DNA of 64,000 bases from contig NZ_JACHMM010000001.1 of assembly GCF_014204975.1 (NCBI RefSeq), positions 558,001-622,000 of the forward strand. The letters are read 5' to 3'. The notes under the pieces are model-generated. The model had not been told where the DNA came from. It ran no database searches and saw only the letters and a list, made by a program, of their open reading frames with translations. Positions 28,999-36,912 of this stretch are shown piece after piece (within the stretch, counting starts at the first letter, position 1; each line of letters begins with the position of its first letter). This DNA comes from Jiangella mangrovi. Its GTDB lineage: Bacteria; Actinomycetota; Actinomycetes; Jiangellales; Jiangellaceae. The translations under genes were made by a program, and so were the position numbers.

Positions 28999-30786
28999 AT
29001 GGCTGAAATCGAACGCCACAGCTTCGACGTCCTCGTGGTCGGCGCCGGCGGCGCCGGACTGCGCGCCGCCATCGCGGCCCACGACGCGGGGGCGAAGGTC
29101 GGCATCGTCTGCAAGTCGCTGCTGGGCAAGGCCCACACCGTCATGGCCGAGGGCGGCATCGCCGCCGCCATGGCGAACGTGTGGAAAGAGGACAACTGGC
29201 AGGTGCACTTCCGCGACACCATGCGCGGCGGGAAGATGCTCAACCACTGGCGCATGGCCCAGCTGCACGCGCAGGAGGCGCCCGACCGCGTCCGCGAGCT
29301 CGAGGAGTGGGGCGCGCTGTTCGACCGCACGCCCGACGGCCTGATCTCGCAGCGCGACTTCGGCGGCCACCGCTACGCCCGGCTGGCCCACGTCGGCGAC
29401 CGCACCGGTCTCGAGCTGATCCGCACGCTGCAGCAGCGCGCCGTGGCCCTCGGCATCGAGGTGTTCATGGAGTGCACCATCACGAAGCTGGTGACGACCG
29501 GCGGCCGCATCGCCGGCGCGTTCGGCTACTGGCGCGAGTCCGGCCGGTTCGTCGCCTTCGACGCGCCGTCGGTCGTGCTCGCCACCGGCGGCATCGGCAA
29601 GTCGTACAAGGTGACGTCGAACTCGTGGGAGTACACCGGCGACGGCCACGCGCTGGCGCTGGAGGCCGGCGCGAGCCTGGTGAACATGGAGTTCGTGCAG
29701 TTCCACCCGACGGGCATGGTCTGGCCGCCGTCGGTGAAGGGGATCCTGGTCACCGAGTCGGTCCGCGGCGACGGCGGCGTCCTGCGCAACAGCGAGGGCC
29801 GCCGGTTCATGTTCGACTACATCCCCGAGTTCTTCAAGGCCGAGACGGCGGACTCCGAGGAGGAGGCCGACCGCTGGTACGAGGACAAGACGAACAACCG
29901 CCGGCCACCGGAGCTGCTCCCCCGCGACGAGGTCGCGCGCGCCATCAACTCCGAGGTCAAGGCCGGGCGCGGGTCACCGCACGGCGGCGTGTTCCTCGAC
30001 ATCGCGTCGCGCCGCACGCCCGAGTACATCCGCCGCCGGCTGCCGTCGATGTACCACCAGTTCAAGGAGCTGGCCGACGTCGACATCACGGCCGAGCCCA
30101 TGGAGGTCGGCCCGACCTGCCACTACGTCATGGGCGGCGTCGCCGTCGACCCCGACACCGGCGAGTCCGCGGTCCAGGGCCTGTACGCCGCGGGCGAGGT
30201 GGCCGGCGGCATGCACGGCGCCAACCGCCTGGGCGGCAACTCGCTGTCGGACCTGCTGGTCTTCGGCCGGCGGACGGGGCTCAACGCGGCCTACGCGGCG
30301 GCCCGGCTGAAGCAGCGCCCGGAGATCAGCGACGACGAGATCAGCGCGGCCTCGGAGCACGCCCTGGCGCCGTTCGGCATCGAGGGCGGCGAGAACCCGT
30401 ACACGGTCCAGCACGACCTGCAGGAGGTCATGCACAACCTGGTCGGCATCATCCGGACCGCCGACGAGATGGAGCAGGCGATCACGGACCTCGCCTCGCT
30501 GCGCGAGCGGATCACCCGGCTCAGCGTCGAGGGGCACCGGCAGTACAACCCGGGCTGGCACCTGGCGCTGGACCTGCACAACATGCTGCGGGTCAGCGAG
30601 TGCATCGCCCGTGCGGCGCTGGAGCGCACGGAGAGCCGCGGCGGGCACACGCGCGACGACTTCCCGGCCACCGACGACTCGTGGGGCAAGGTCAACCTGC
30701 ACTGCCGGGTCGACGGCGACGGCGTCGGCATCACCCGCGAGCCGCTCCCCCAGATGCCCGACGACCTGCGTGAGCTCTTCAACTAG
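28999..30786 (+). CDS. sdhA: Succinate dehydrogenase flavoprotein subunit
   Basis: FAD-carrying catalytic subunit, 595 residues. The dinucleotide-binding motif GAGGAGLRAA is at about 15-24. KAHTVMAEGG holds His46, the expected covalent FAD attachment site. Substrate-site segments are FHPTGM, RGDGGVLRN and HYVMGGV, and the FAD-contact segment GANRLGGNSLSDLLVFG is intact. The C-terminal domain is standard (DLHNMLRVSE, then RGGHTRDDFP). It oxidises succinate to fumarate in the citric acid cycle. Confidence 0.95.
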   Translation: MAEIERHSFDVLVVGAGGAGLRAAIAAHDAGAKVGIVCKSLLGKAHTVMAEGGIAAAMANVWKEDNWQVHFRDTMRGGKMLNHWRMAQLHAQEAPDRVRELEEWGALFDRTPDGLISQRDFGGHRYARLAHVGDRTGLELIRTLQQRAVALGIEVFMECTITKLVTTGGRIAGAFGYWRESGRFVAFDAPSVVLATGGIGKSYKVTSNSWEYTGDGHALALEAGASLVNMEFVQFHPTGMVWPPSVKGILVTESVRGDGGVLRNSEGRRFMFDYIPEFFKAETADSEEEADRWYEDKTNNRRPPELLPRDEVARAINSEVKAGRGSPHGGVFLDIASRRTPEYIRRRLPSMYHQFKELADVDITAEPMEVGPTCHYVMGGVAVDPDTGESAVQGLYAAGEVAGGMHGANRLGGNSLSDLLVFGRRTGLNAAYAAARLKQRPEISDDEISAASEHALAPFGIEGGENPYTVQHDLQEVMHNLVGIIRTADEMEQAITDLASLRERITRLSVEGHRQYNPGWHLALDLHNMLRVSECIARAALERTESRGGHTRDDFPATDDSWGKVNLHCRVDGDGVGITREPLPQMPDDLRELFN

Positions 30787-30819
30787 AGACCAGTGTGTGA
30801 CCGCCGAGGAGGCGTTGAA

Positions 30820-31608
30820 GTGGGATACGACCTGCAGATGAGGGTGTGGCGGGGCGACGCCACCGGCGGGGAGCTGGTGGACTACACCGTCCCCGTCGAA
30901 GAGGGCGAGGTGGTCCTCGACGCGCTGCACCGCATCCAGGCGACGCAGTCCGGTGACCTCGCCGTGCGGTGGAACTGCAAGGCCGGCAAGTGCGGCTCGT
31001 GCAGCACTGAGATCAACGGCAAGCCGCGGCTGGCGTGCATGACCCGGCTGTCGACGTTCGAGCAGGGCGAGACGATCACGGTGACGCCGTTGCGCACCTT
31101 CCCCGTGATCCGCGACCTCGTCACCGACGTCTCGTACAACTACCGGGTCGCCGAGACGATCCCGGCGTTCGCGCCGCAGCCGCGGCCGGCCGACGGCGCC
31201 TACCGCATGCAGCAGGTCGACGTCGAGCGCGGCCAGGAGTTCCGCAAGTGCATCGAGTGCTTCCTCTGCCAGACGGTGTGCCACGTCATCCGTGACCACG
31301 AGGAGAACAAGCCGGCCTTCTCGGGTCCGCGGTTCTTCCTGCGCTACGCCGAGCTCGAGATGCACCCGCTGGACACCAACGACCGCCGCCAGCTGGCCCG
31401 CGAGCAGGCCGGCATCGGGCTGTGCAACATCACCAAGTGCTGCACCGAGGTGTGCCCCGAGGGCATTCACATCACCGACAACGCGATCATCCCGATGAAG
31501 GAGCGCGTCGTCGACCGGTCCTTCGACCCCGTCACCTGGCTCGGCCGCAAGATCTTCCGCCGCGACCAGCTCGAGGAGGCGCAAGTCCCTCAGGGGCGCG
31601 CAGAATGA
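30820..31608 (+). CDS. sdhB: Succinate dehydrogenase iron-sulfur subunit
   Basis: Electron-transfer subunit of 262 residues. GTG 30820 is chosen because GAGGAGG ends 7 nt upstream. The [2Fe-2S] ligands are in CKAGKCGSC with a later Cys (LACM). The two other clusters are bound by CIECFLCQTVC and CNITKCCTEVCPEG. Directly follows sdhA. Confidence 0.95.
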   Translation: MGYDLQMRVWRGDATGGELVDYTVPVEEGEVVLDALHRIQATQSGDLAVRWNCKAGKCGSCSTEINGKPRLACMTRLSTFEQGETITVTPLRTFPVIRDLVTDVSYNYRVAETIPAFAPQPRPADGAYRMQQVDVERGQEFRKCIECFLCQTVCHVIRDHEENKPAFSGPRFFLRYAELEMHPLDTNDRRQLAREQAGIGLCNITKCCTEVCPEGIHITDNAIIPMKERVVDRSFDPVTWLGRKIFRRDQLEEAQVPQGRAE

Positions 31609-31612
31609 CTTC

Positions 31613-31912
31613 ATGACTCTGCTCGACGACGACGGCGTCCGGGCGGCCCTCGAGGGGCTGCCCGGATGGTCCGGCGACACGTCCGCCATCGCCCGCTCCG
31701 TCGAGGCGCCGGACTTCTCCACGGGAATCCGGATCGTCGACGACGTCGCGGCGGCGGCAGAGGCGGCCGACCACCACCCCGACATCGACATCCGCTGGAC
31801 GAAGGTGACGTTCACGCTGGTCACCCACTCCGAGGGCGGAGTGACCGGCAAGGACGTCGACCTCGCCGGCACCATCAGCGAGATCGCCGCCCGGCACGGC
31901 GCGCGGGGCTGA
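31613..31912 (+). CDS. 4a-hydroxytetrahydrobiopterin dehydratase (pterin carbinolamine dehydratase family)
   Basis: A 99-residue protein, normal length for the family. It has the active-site segment ADHHPDIDIRW and the second histidine in VTHSEGGVT. The reaction recycles the 4a-hydroxy pterin left by aromatic amino acid hydroxylases; no such hydroxylase is nearby, and actinobacterial members may act with molybdopterin or other pterins. It begins 4 bp after sdhB and may be co-transcribed. Confidence 0.9.
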   Translation: MTLLDDDGVRAALEGLPGWSGDTSAIARSVEAPDFSTGIRIVDDVAAAAEAADHHPDIDIRWTKVTFTLVTHSEGGVTGKDVDLAGTISEIAARHGARG

Positions 31913-31928
31913 TCGGGAGCCCGCCGGA

Positions 31929-33146
31929 ATGACCGCTCGCCGCCGGCCGCGCTGGTCCGAGCTGCGGCCGCTGCTGCAGCCCGGAGCCGGGCCGCTCGGC
32001 CTCACGGACCGCCGCCTGGCGCGGGCGTCCTCCGTCGAGGACCTGCGGGCCCTGGCCCGGCGCCGGGCGCCGCGGGCCGTGTTCGACTACACCGACGGCG
32101 CCGCCGGCCGCGAGCTCGCGCTGCGCCGGTCGCGGCAGGCCTACGCCCGGGTCGAGTTCCTGCCGCGGGTGCTCCAGGACGTGTCGTCCGTCGACCTCTC
32201 GACGACGATCCTCGGCACTCCCTCGTCGGCGCCGCTCGTCTTCGCACCGACCGGCTTCACCCGGATGATGCACACCGAGGGCGAGCCGGCCGTCGCCCGC
32301 GTCGCGGCCCGGACCGGCCTCCCGTACGCCCTGTCGACCATGGGCACGACGTCCATCGAGCGGCTCGCCGCCGAAGTACCCAAGGGCCGCCGGTGGTTCC
32401 AGCTCTACCTGTGGCGCGACCGCGCGGCCAGCCGCGACCTGGTCGAACGCGCCCGCGAGAGCGGCTACGAGGCGCTGGTGCTGACCGTCGACACACCGGT
32501 CCCGGGGCCGCGCCTGCGCGACGCCCGCAACGGCCTCACCATCCCGCCGTCGCTGACCGCGCGCACGGTCGCCGAGGCGGTCCGGCACCCGGCCTGGTGG
32601 GTCGACCTGCTGACCACCGAGCCGCTGGAGTTCGCGTCGCTGCACCGGTTCGAGGGCACCGTCGCCGAGCTGGTGGCGCGCATGTTCGACCCGTCGGCGA
32701 CCATGGACGACCTCGCCTGGCTGCGGTCGGCCTGGCCCGGGCCGCTGATCGTCAAGGGCGTCCAGACCGTCGCCGACGCCCGAGCCGTCGTCGACGGAGG
32801 CGCCGACGCGATCGTGGTCTCGAACCACGGCGGCCGGCAGCTGGACCGCGCGCCGACGCCGCTCGAGATCCTCCCGGAGGTGGCCGACGCGGTGGGCGAC
32901 CGCGCCGAGGTGTACGTCGACGGCGGCATCCTGTCCGGCAGCGACGTGGTCGCCGCCGTCGCCCTCGGAGCCCGCGCGGCGCTCGTCGGACGGGCCTACC
33001 TCTACGGCCTGATGGCCGGCGGCGAGCGCGGGGTGCAGCGGGCCGCCGACCTGCTGCTGCAGGAGGCCGCCACCACGCTCGCGCTGCTCGGCGTGGCCCG
33101 GATCGAGGATCTAGGCCGCAACCATGTACGGCTCCGACCGGGCTGA
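31929..33146 (+). CDS. FMN-dependent alpha-hydroxy-acid oxidase/dehydrogenase
   Basis: A 405-residue TIM-barrel flavoprotein of the lactate/glycolate oxidase family. FDYTDGAAGRE is the N-terminal signature, FAPTGFTRMMHTEGE and ALSTMGTTSIE line the FMN site, LYLWRDR and LTVDTPVPGPR follow, and the catalytic His lies in SNHGGRQLD with the late FMN loop YVDGGILSGSD. It oxidises a 2-hydroxyacid to a 2-oxoacid. It sits only 14 bp before the acetamidase-family gene, so it may belong to the amide cluster. Confidence 0.9.
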   Translation: MTARRRPRWSELRPLLQPGAGPLGLTDRRLARASSVEDLRALARRRAPRAVFDYTDGAAGRELALRRSRQAYARVEFLPRVLQDVSSVDLSTTILGTPSSAPLVFAPTGFTRMMHTEGEPAVARVAARTGLPYALSTMGTTSIERLAAEVPKGRRWFQLYLWRDRAASRDLVERARESGYEALVLTVDTPVPGPRLRDARNGLTIPPSLTARTVAEAVRHPAWWVDLLTTEPLEFASLHRFEGTVAELVARMFDPSATMDDLAWLRSAWPGPLIVKGVQTVADARAVVDGGADAIVVSNHGGRQLDRAPTPLEILPEVADAVGDRAEVYVDGGILSGSDVVAAVALGARAALVGRAYLYGLMAGGERGVQRAADLLLQEAATTLALLGVARIEDLGRNHVRLRPG

Positions 33147-33160
33147 GATATTTTCCGGAA

Positions 33161-34159
33161 ATGGATGTCGTCGAGTACACGCCCTCCCGTGACCAGTACG
33201 CCTACACCTTCGGCGGCGCCGCTCCGGCCATGCGCGTCACACCGGGGACCGCCCTGCGGCTCTGGTCCGACGACGCGTTCGGGGGCGTGCTGCGCTCGAC
33301 CGACGACCTCTCCAGCGAGAAGGTCGACCTCCGGTTCGTCAACCCGCAGACCGGGCCGTTCTGGGTCGAGGGCGCCGAGCCCGGCGACACCCTGGTGCTG
33401 CACCTGGTCGACCTCGAACCGGCGCGCGACTGGGGCGCCTCGGCGGCCATCCCGTTCTTCGGCGGCATGACGAGCACCGACCGCGTCGTCACCCTGCAGG
33501 ACCCGCTGCCCGACACCACCTGGATCTACGAGCTGGACCGCGACCGCAACACGGTGGCGTTCGCGGCCCGGCACAGTGACCACCGCATCGAGCTGCCGGT
33601 CGCGCCCATGCTCGGCACGGTCGGGGTGGCTCCCGCCGGCGGCGAGGTGCGCTCCTCGCTGGTGCCCGACCGCTTCGGCGGCAACATGGACACCCCGCAG
33701 ATGCGCGCCGGCACGACGGTGTTCCTCGGCGTGAACGTCGAGGGCGCCCTGTTCTCCGTCGGCGACGGCCACTACCGCCAGGGAGAGGGCGAGGCCTGCG
33801 GCACCGCCGTCGAGGGCGCCATGACCACCACGCTCATCGTCGACCTCGTCAAGGGCGGGGCGCCGGGCTGGCCGCGGCTCGAGGACGACACCCACTGGAT
33901 GACGGTCGGGTCGAGCCGCCCGCTCGAGGACTCCTGGCGCATCGGCAACGCCGAGCTGGTGCACTGGGTCGCCGAGCTCTACGGCCTGCACACCATGGAC
34001 GCCTACCAGCTGTGCTCGCAGCTCGCCGAGGTGCCGATCGCCAACGTCGTCGACGCCAACTACAGCGTCGTGGTCAAGGCCGCGAAGTCGCTGCTGCCCG
34101 CCGCCGACGCGTTCGGCGGCATCCACGCCGACCTGCGCGACCGCGCCGCCACGCTCTGA
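33161..34159 (+). CDS. Acetamidase/formamidase family protein
   Basis: A 332-residue FmdA/AmdA-family amidohydrolase. Family segments are GPFWVEGAEPGDTLVLHL, MLGTVGVAP, FGGNMDTPQMRAGTTVFL and ALFSVGDGHYRQGEGEACGT. Members hydrolyse short amides to acid plus ammonia. It opens a run of hydrolases (nitrilase superfamily at 35052, deacetylase fold at 35954) and is followed 27 bp later by an SDR gene. The substrate is unknown; the cluster suggests a more complex amide or imide. Confidence 0.92.
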   Translation: MDVVEYTPSRDQYAYTFGGAAPAMRVTPGTALRLWSDDAFGGVLRSTDDLSSEKVDLRFVNPQTGPFWVEGAEPGDTLVLHLVDLEPARDWGASAAIPFFGGMTSTDRVVTLQDPLPDTTWIYELDRDRNTVAFAARHSDHRIELPVAPMLGTVGVAPAGGEVRSSLVPDRFGGNMDTPQMRAGTTVFLGVNVEGALFSVGDGHYRQGEGEACGTAVEGAMTTTLIVDLVKGGAPGWPRLEDDTHWMTVGSSRPLEDSWRIGNAELVHWVAELYGLHTMDAYQLCSQLAEVPIANVVDANYSVVVKAAKSLLPAADAFGGIHADLRDRAATL

Positions 34160-34186
34160 CCCTCCTCCCCCACTGAAAGGCCAGCC

Positions 34187-34945
34187 ATGGATCTGCAGCT
34201 CAGCGGCACTCGCGTCCTCGTCACCGGCGGCACCCGCGGCATCGGACGGGCCATCGTCAGGGCGTTCCTCGACGAGGGCGCCACCGTCGGCTTCTGCGGG
34301 CGCACCGCCGACGCCGTGAGCGCCACCCAGGAGGCGCTCGGCGCCCGCGGCAACGTCACCGGCACGGTGGTCGACGTCGGCGACGGCGACGCCTTGGCCG
34401 CGTGGGTGGACGAGTCGGCCGCGGCGTTCGGCGGACTCGACACCGTGGTGGCCAACGTCAGCGCGCTCGCCATCCCCGACACCGAGGAGAACTGGCAGCT
34501 CAGCCTGAACGTCGACGTCATGCACACCGTCCGGCTGGTCCGCGCCGCCCTCCCGCACCTCGAGGGGTCCTCGTCGCCGTCGATCATCGCGATCTCGAGC
34601 GTGTCCGGGCGCGAGTCGGACTTCGCCTCCGGACCCTACGGGACGGCCAAGACCGCCATCCTCGGCTACATCAGCGGGCTGGCCCTCCAGCTGGCCGAGA
34701 AGGGCATCCGCGCCAACACGGTCTCGCCCGGAAACACCTACTTCGAGGGCGGCGTCTGGGCGAGCATCGAGACCGGCAACCCCGAGCTGTACAGCACCGC
34801 GGTGGGCCTGAACCCGACCGGCCACATGGGCACGCCCGAAGAGGTCGCCGCTCCCGTGGTGTTCCTCGCCAGCCCCGTGGCCCGGCGCATCAGCGGCACC
34901 AACCTCGTCGTCGACGGCGCCCTCACCCGCGGCATCCAGGTGTAG
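34187..34945 (+). CDS. Short-chain dehydrogenase/reductase (SDR)
   Basis: A 252-residue Rossmann enzyme starting 15 nt after a GAAAGG. The cofactor motif TGGTRGIG is at about residues 14-21. The catalytic Ser is in AISSVSGRE and Tyr/Lys in YGTAKTAIL. The C-terminal GTNLVVDGALTRG is typical. Arg in the FCGRT loop after strand 2 points to NADP(H). It sits between acetamidase and nitrilase genes. Confidence 0.92.
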   Translation: MDLQLSGTRVLVTGGTRGIGRAIVRAFLDEGATVGFCGRTADAVSATQEALGARGNVTGTVVDVGDGDALAAWVDESAAAFGGLDTVVANVSALAIPDTEENWQLSLNVDVMHTVRLVRAALPHLEGSSSPSIIAISSVSGRESDFASGPYGTAKTAILGYISGLALQLAEKGIRANTVSPGNTYFEGGVWASIETGNPELYSTAVGLNPTGHMGTPEEVAAPVVFLASPVARRISGTNLVVDGALTRGIQV

Positions 34946-34976
34946 CCCGCGCCTGCCGGTCGATTGCTGACGCCGT

Positions 34977-34996
34977 CGTCGGTCATCTGACCGACG
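34977..34996. other. Palindrome between SDR and nitrilase genes
   Basis: CGTCGGTCA and TGACCGACG are separated by two bases, in the 106-bp gap. It could be an operator or a small terminator hairpin. Confidence 0.4.
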
Positions 34997-35051
34997 CGGC
35001 GGCGACGGCGAGCGCGCACGCTGGCCTCCACTCGTCCACGAGGGAGGTCAC

Positions 35052-35927
35052 ATGGCCAGGAACGTCTCCATCGCCGCGGTCAACTTCGCCGTCCAGCCGG
35101 TCGACAGCTTCGGCGGGTTCGCCGCCCACACCGAACGGCTCCTCGCCGGCTGCCGGGGCGCCGACCTGGTGGTCTACCCGGAGCTGTTCACCGTCGAGCT
35201 GTTCACGACGCTGCCGGGGTGGCAGGACCTGCCGATCGCCGAGCTGACCCGGATCGACCGCTACACCGACGACTACCTGGAGCTGTTCACGCGGCTGGCC
35301 CGGCGCAACGGCCAGCACATCGTCGCCGGGTCGCACCTGGTGGCCGACGGCGACCGCTTCCTCAACGTCGCCCACCTGTTCACGCCCGACGGCGACGTCG
35401 TCAAGCACGCCAAGACGCACATCTTCCCGGCCGAGGCCGACTGGCACACGTCCGAGGGCGACGTCTTGGAGGCCTTCGACCTGCCGTTCGCCCGGGTCGG
35501 CTTCAACGTCTGTTACGAGGCGGAGATCCCGGAGTGCGCGGCGACCCTGGCCGAGCAGGGCGCCGAGATCATCCTCAGCCCGTCGTACACGTTCACCGAG
35601 CACGGCTTCTGGCGGGTGCGCCACTCCGCCCAGGCGCGCGCCGTCGAGAACCAGGTGTACGTCGTGCACTGCAGCACCGGCGGGGCACCGGGCGCGCCGC
35701 TGCCGCTGGGCTGGGCGCAGAGCTCGATCCTCAGCCCCTGCGACGCGATCTTCTCGCCGAAGGGGATCGTCGCCGAGGCGACCGCGAACACCGAGGCGGT
35801 GGTCCGCGGCATCGTCGACCTCGACCTGCTGGCGATCAACCGCGAGACCGGCGCCGCGCCCACCTACCGCGACCGCCGCCGCCGGTCCGACCTCTACAAG
35901 ACCTGGCCGTCGCACCTCAGCCTCTGA
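35052..35927 (+). CDS. Carbon-nitrogen hydrolase (nitrilase superfamily)
   Basis: A 291-residue amidase-type enzyme with GGGAGG just upstream of the ATG. The catalytic triad is visible: Glu in VVYPELF (about 44), Lys in HAKTHIFP (about 121) and Cys in NVCYEAEIPE (about 156), with a further Glu beside the Cys. The aliphatic amidase/omega-amidase type is more likely than a true nitrilase. In this cluster it could open the half-amide released by an imide or acyl-amide hydrolase. Confidence 0.92.
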   Translation: MARNVSIAAVNFAVQPVDSFGGFAAHTERLLAGCRGADLVVYPELFTVELFTTLPGWQDLPIAELTRIDRYTDDYLELFTRLARRNGQHIVAGSHLVADGDRFLNVAHLFTPDGDVVKHAKTHIFPAEADWHTSEGDVLEAFDLPFARVGFNVCYEAEIPECAATLAEQGAEIILSPSYTFTEHGFWRVRHSAQARAVENQVYVVHCSTGGAPGAPLPLGWAQSSILSPCDAIFSPKGIVAEATANTEAVVRGIVDLDLLAINRETGAAPTYRDRRRRSDLYKTWPSHLSL

Positions 35928-35953
35928 TCTCGTCGATCCAGAAGGAGACACCG

Positions 35954-36883
35954 ATGGGACACCTCCAGCTGCCCGAGGGCAAGAAGATCGCCGTCAACCT
36001 GGGCACCGACTTCGACGCCCAGTGCCTGTGGCTCGGCGCGTTCAACCGCAACAGCCCGTCGTTCATGTCGCGCGGTGAGTTCGGCGCCGAGGTCGGCGTG
36101 CCGCGGCTGCTCGAGCTGTACGAGCGCTACGGTGTGAAGTCGACCTGGTTCACGCCCGGCCACTCCGTCGACACCTTCCCGCAGTGGTGCAAGAAGATCC
36201 TCGACGGCGGCCACGAGTTCGGCCACCACGGCTACTACCACGAGATCCCGCCGGCCATCAGCCGCGACACCGAGCGCCGGCTGGTCGACCTCGCGTTCGA
36301 GTCGTTCAAGCGGGTCCTCGGCGTCCGCCCGACGGGGTACCGCTCGCCCTACTGGGACTACAGCGAGAACACGCTGGACATCATCGAGGAGTCCGGCTTC
36401 ACCTACGACAGCAGCCTCATGGCCCGCGACCTGGTGCCGTACCACCCGCAGCGCTGGCAGGTGAACTGGGAGCAGGGCAATGTCGCCGGCAAGGCCAGCC
36501 ACGTGCTGGAGATCCCGGTGAACTGGTACCTCGACGACTTCCCGCCCCTGGCCTACACCGGGACGTCGACGGGGATGCAGGACACCGAGTCGATCTTCCG
36601 GCGCTGGCGCGACATCTTCGACTACGCCTACGAGCGGGTCGAGAACCCGGTCTACGCCACCTGCGTGCACCCGCAGATCGTCGGGCAGGCGCACCACATG
36701 CTCTGGTACGAGCGGCTCATCGAGCACATCTCGTCGAAGGACGGGGTCTGGTTCGCCACGCTCGACGAGATCGCCGCCGTCTGGGTCGACGACGAGGACG
36801 ACCACGCGCGCATGGCACTGCCCGACGTGCGCGGCACCCAGCCGCCGCCGGCCGACTCCAGCTGGGCCGCCGGGGCGGCCTGA
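35954..36883 (+). CDS. NodB-fold polysaccharide deacetylase family protein (PgdA/imidase-like)
   Basis: A 309-residue cytoplasmic protein (no signal peptide), ATG with AAGGAG 6 nt upstream. Motif 1 is TDFDAQ (metal Asp), motif 2 is HEFGHHGYYHE (two metal His) and motif 3 is RSPYWDYS. The late His is in YATCVHPQIVG. Lack of export argues against a wall deacetylase. The same subfamily (HpPgdA-like) includes cyclic imidases and allantoinase-like enzymes that open C-N bonds, which fits the neighbouring amidases. Assignment to imide cleavage is inference. Confidence 0.85.
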   Translation: MGHLQLPEGKKIAVNLGTDFDAQCLWLGAFNRNSPSFMSRGEFGAEVGVPRLLELYERYGVKSTWFTPGHSVDTFPQWCKKILDGGHEFGHHGYYHEIPPAISRDTERRLVDLAFESFKRVLGVRPTGYRSPYWDYSENTLDIIEESGFTYDSSLMARDLVPYHPQRWQVNWEQGNVAGKASHVLEIPVNWYLDDFPPLAYTGTSTGMQDTESIFRRWRDIFDYAYERVENPVYATCVHPQIVGQAHHMLWYERLIEHISSKDGVWFATLDEIAAVWVDDEDDHARMALPDVRGTQPPPADSSWAAGAA

Positions 36884-36912
36884 ACCGCGCCGGCCCGGCC
36901 TATCATCCGACC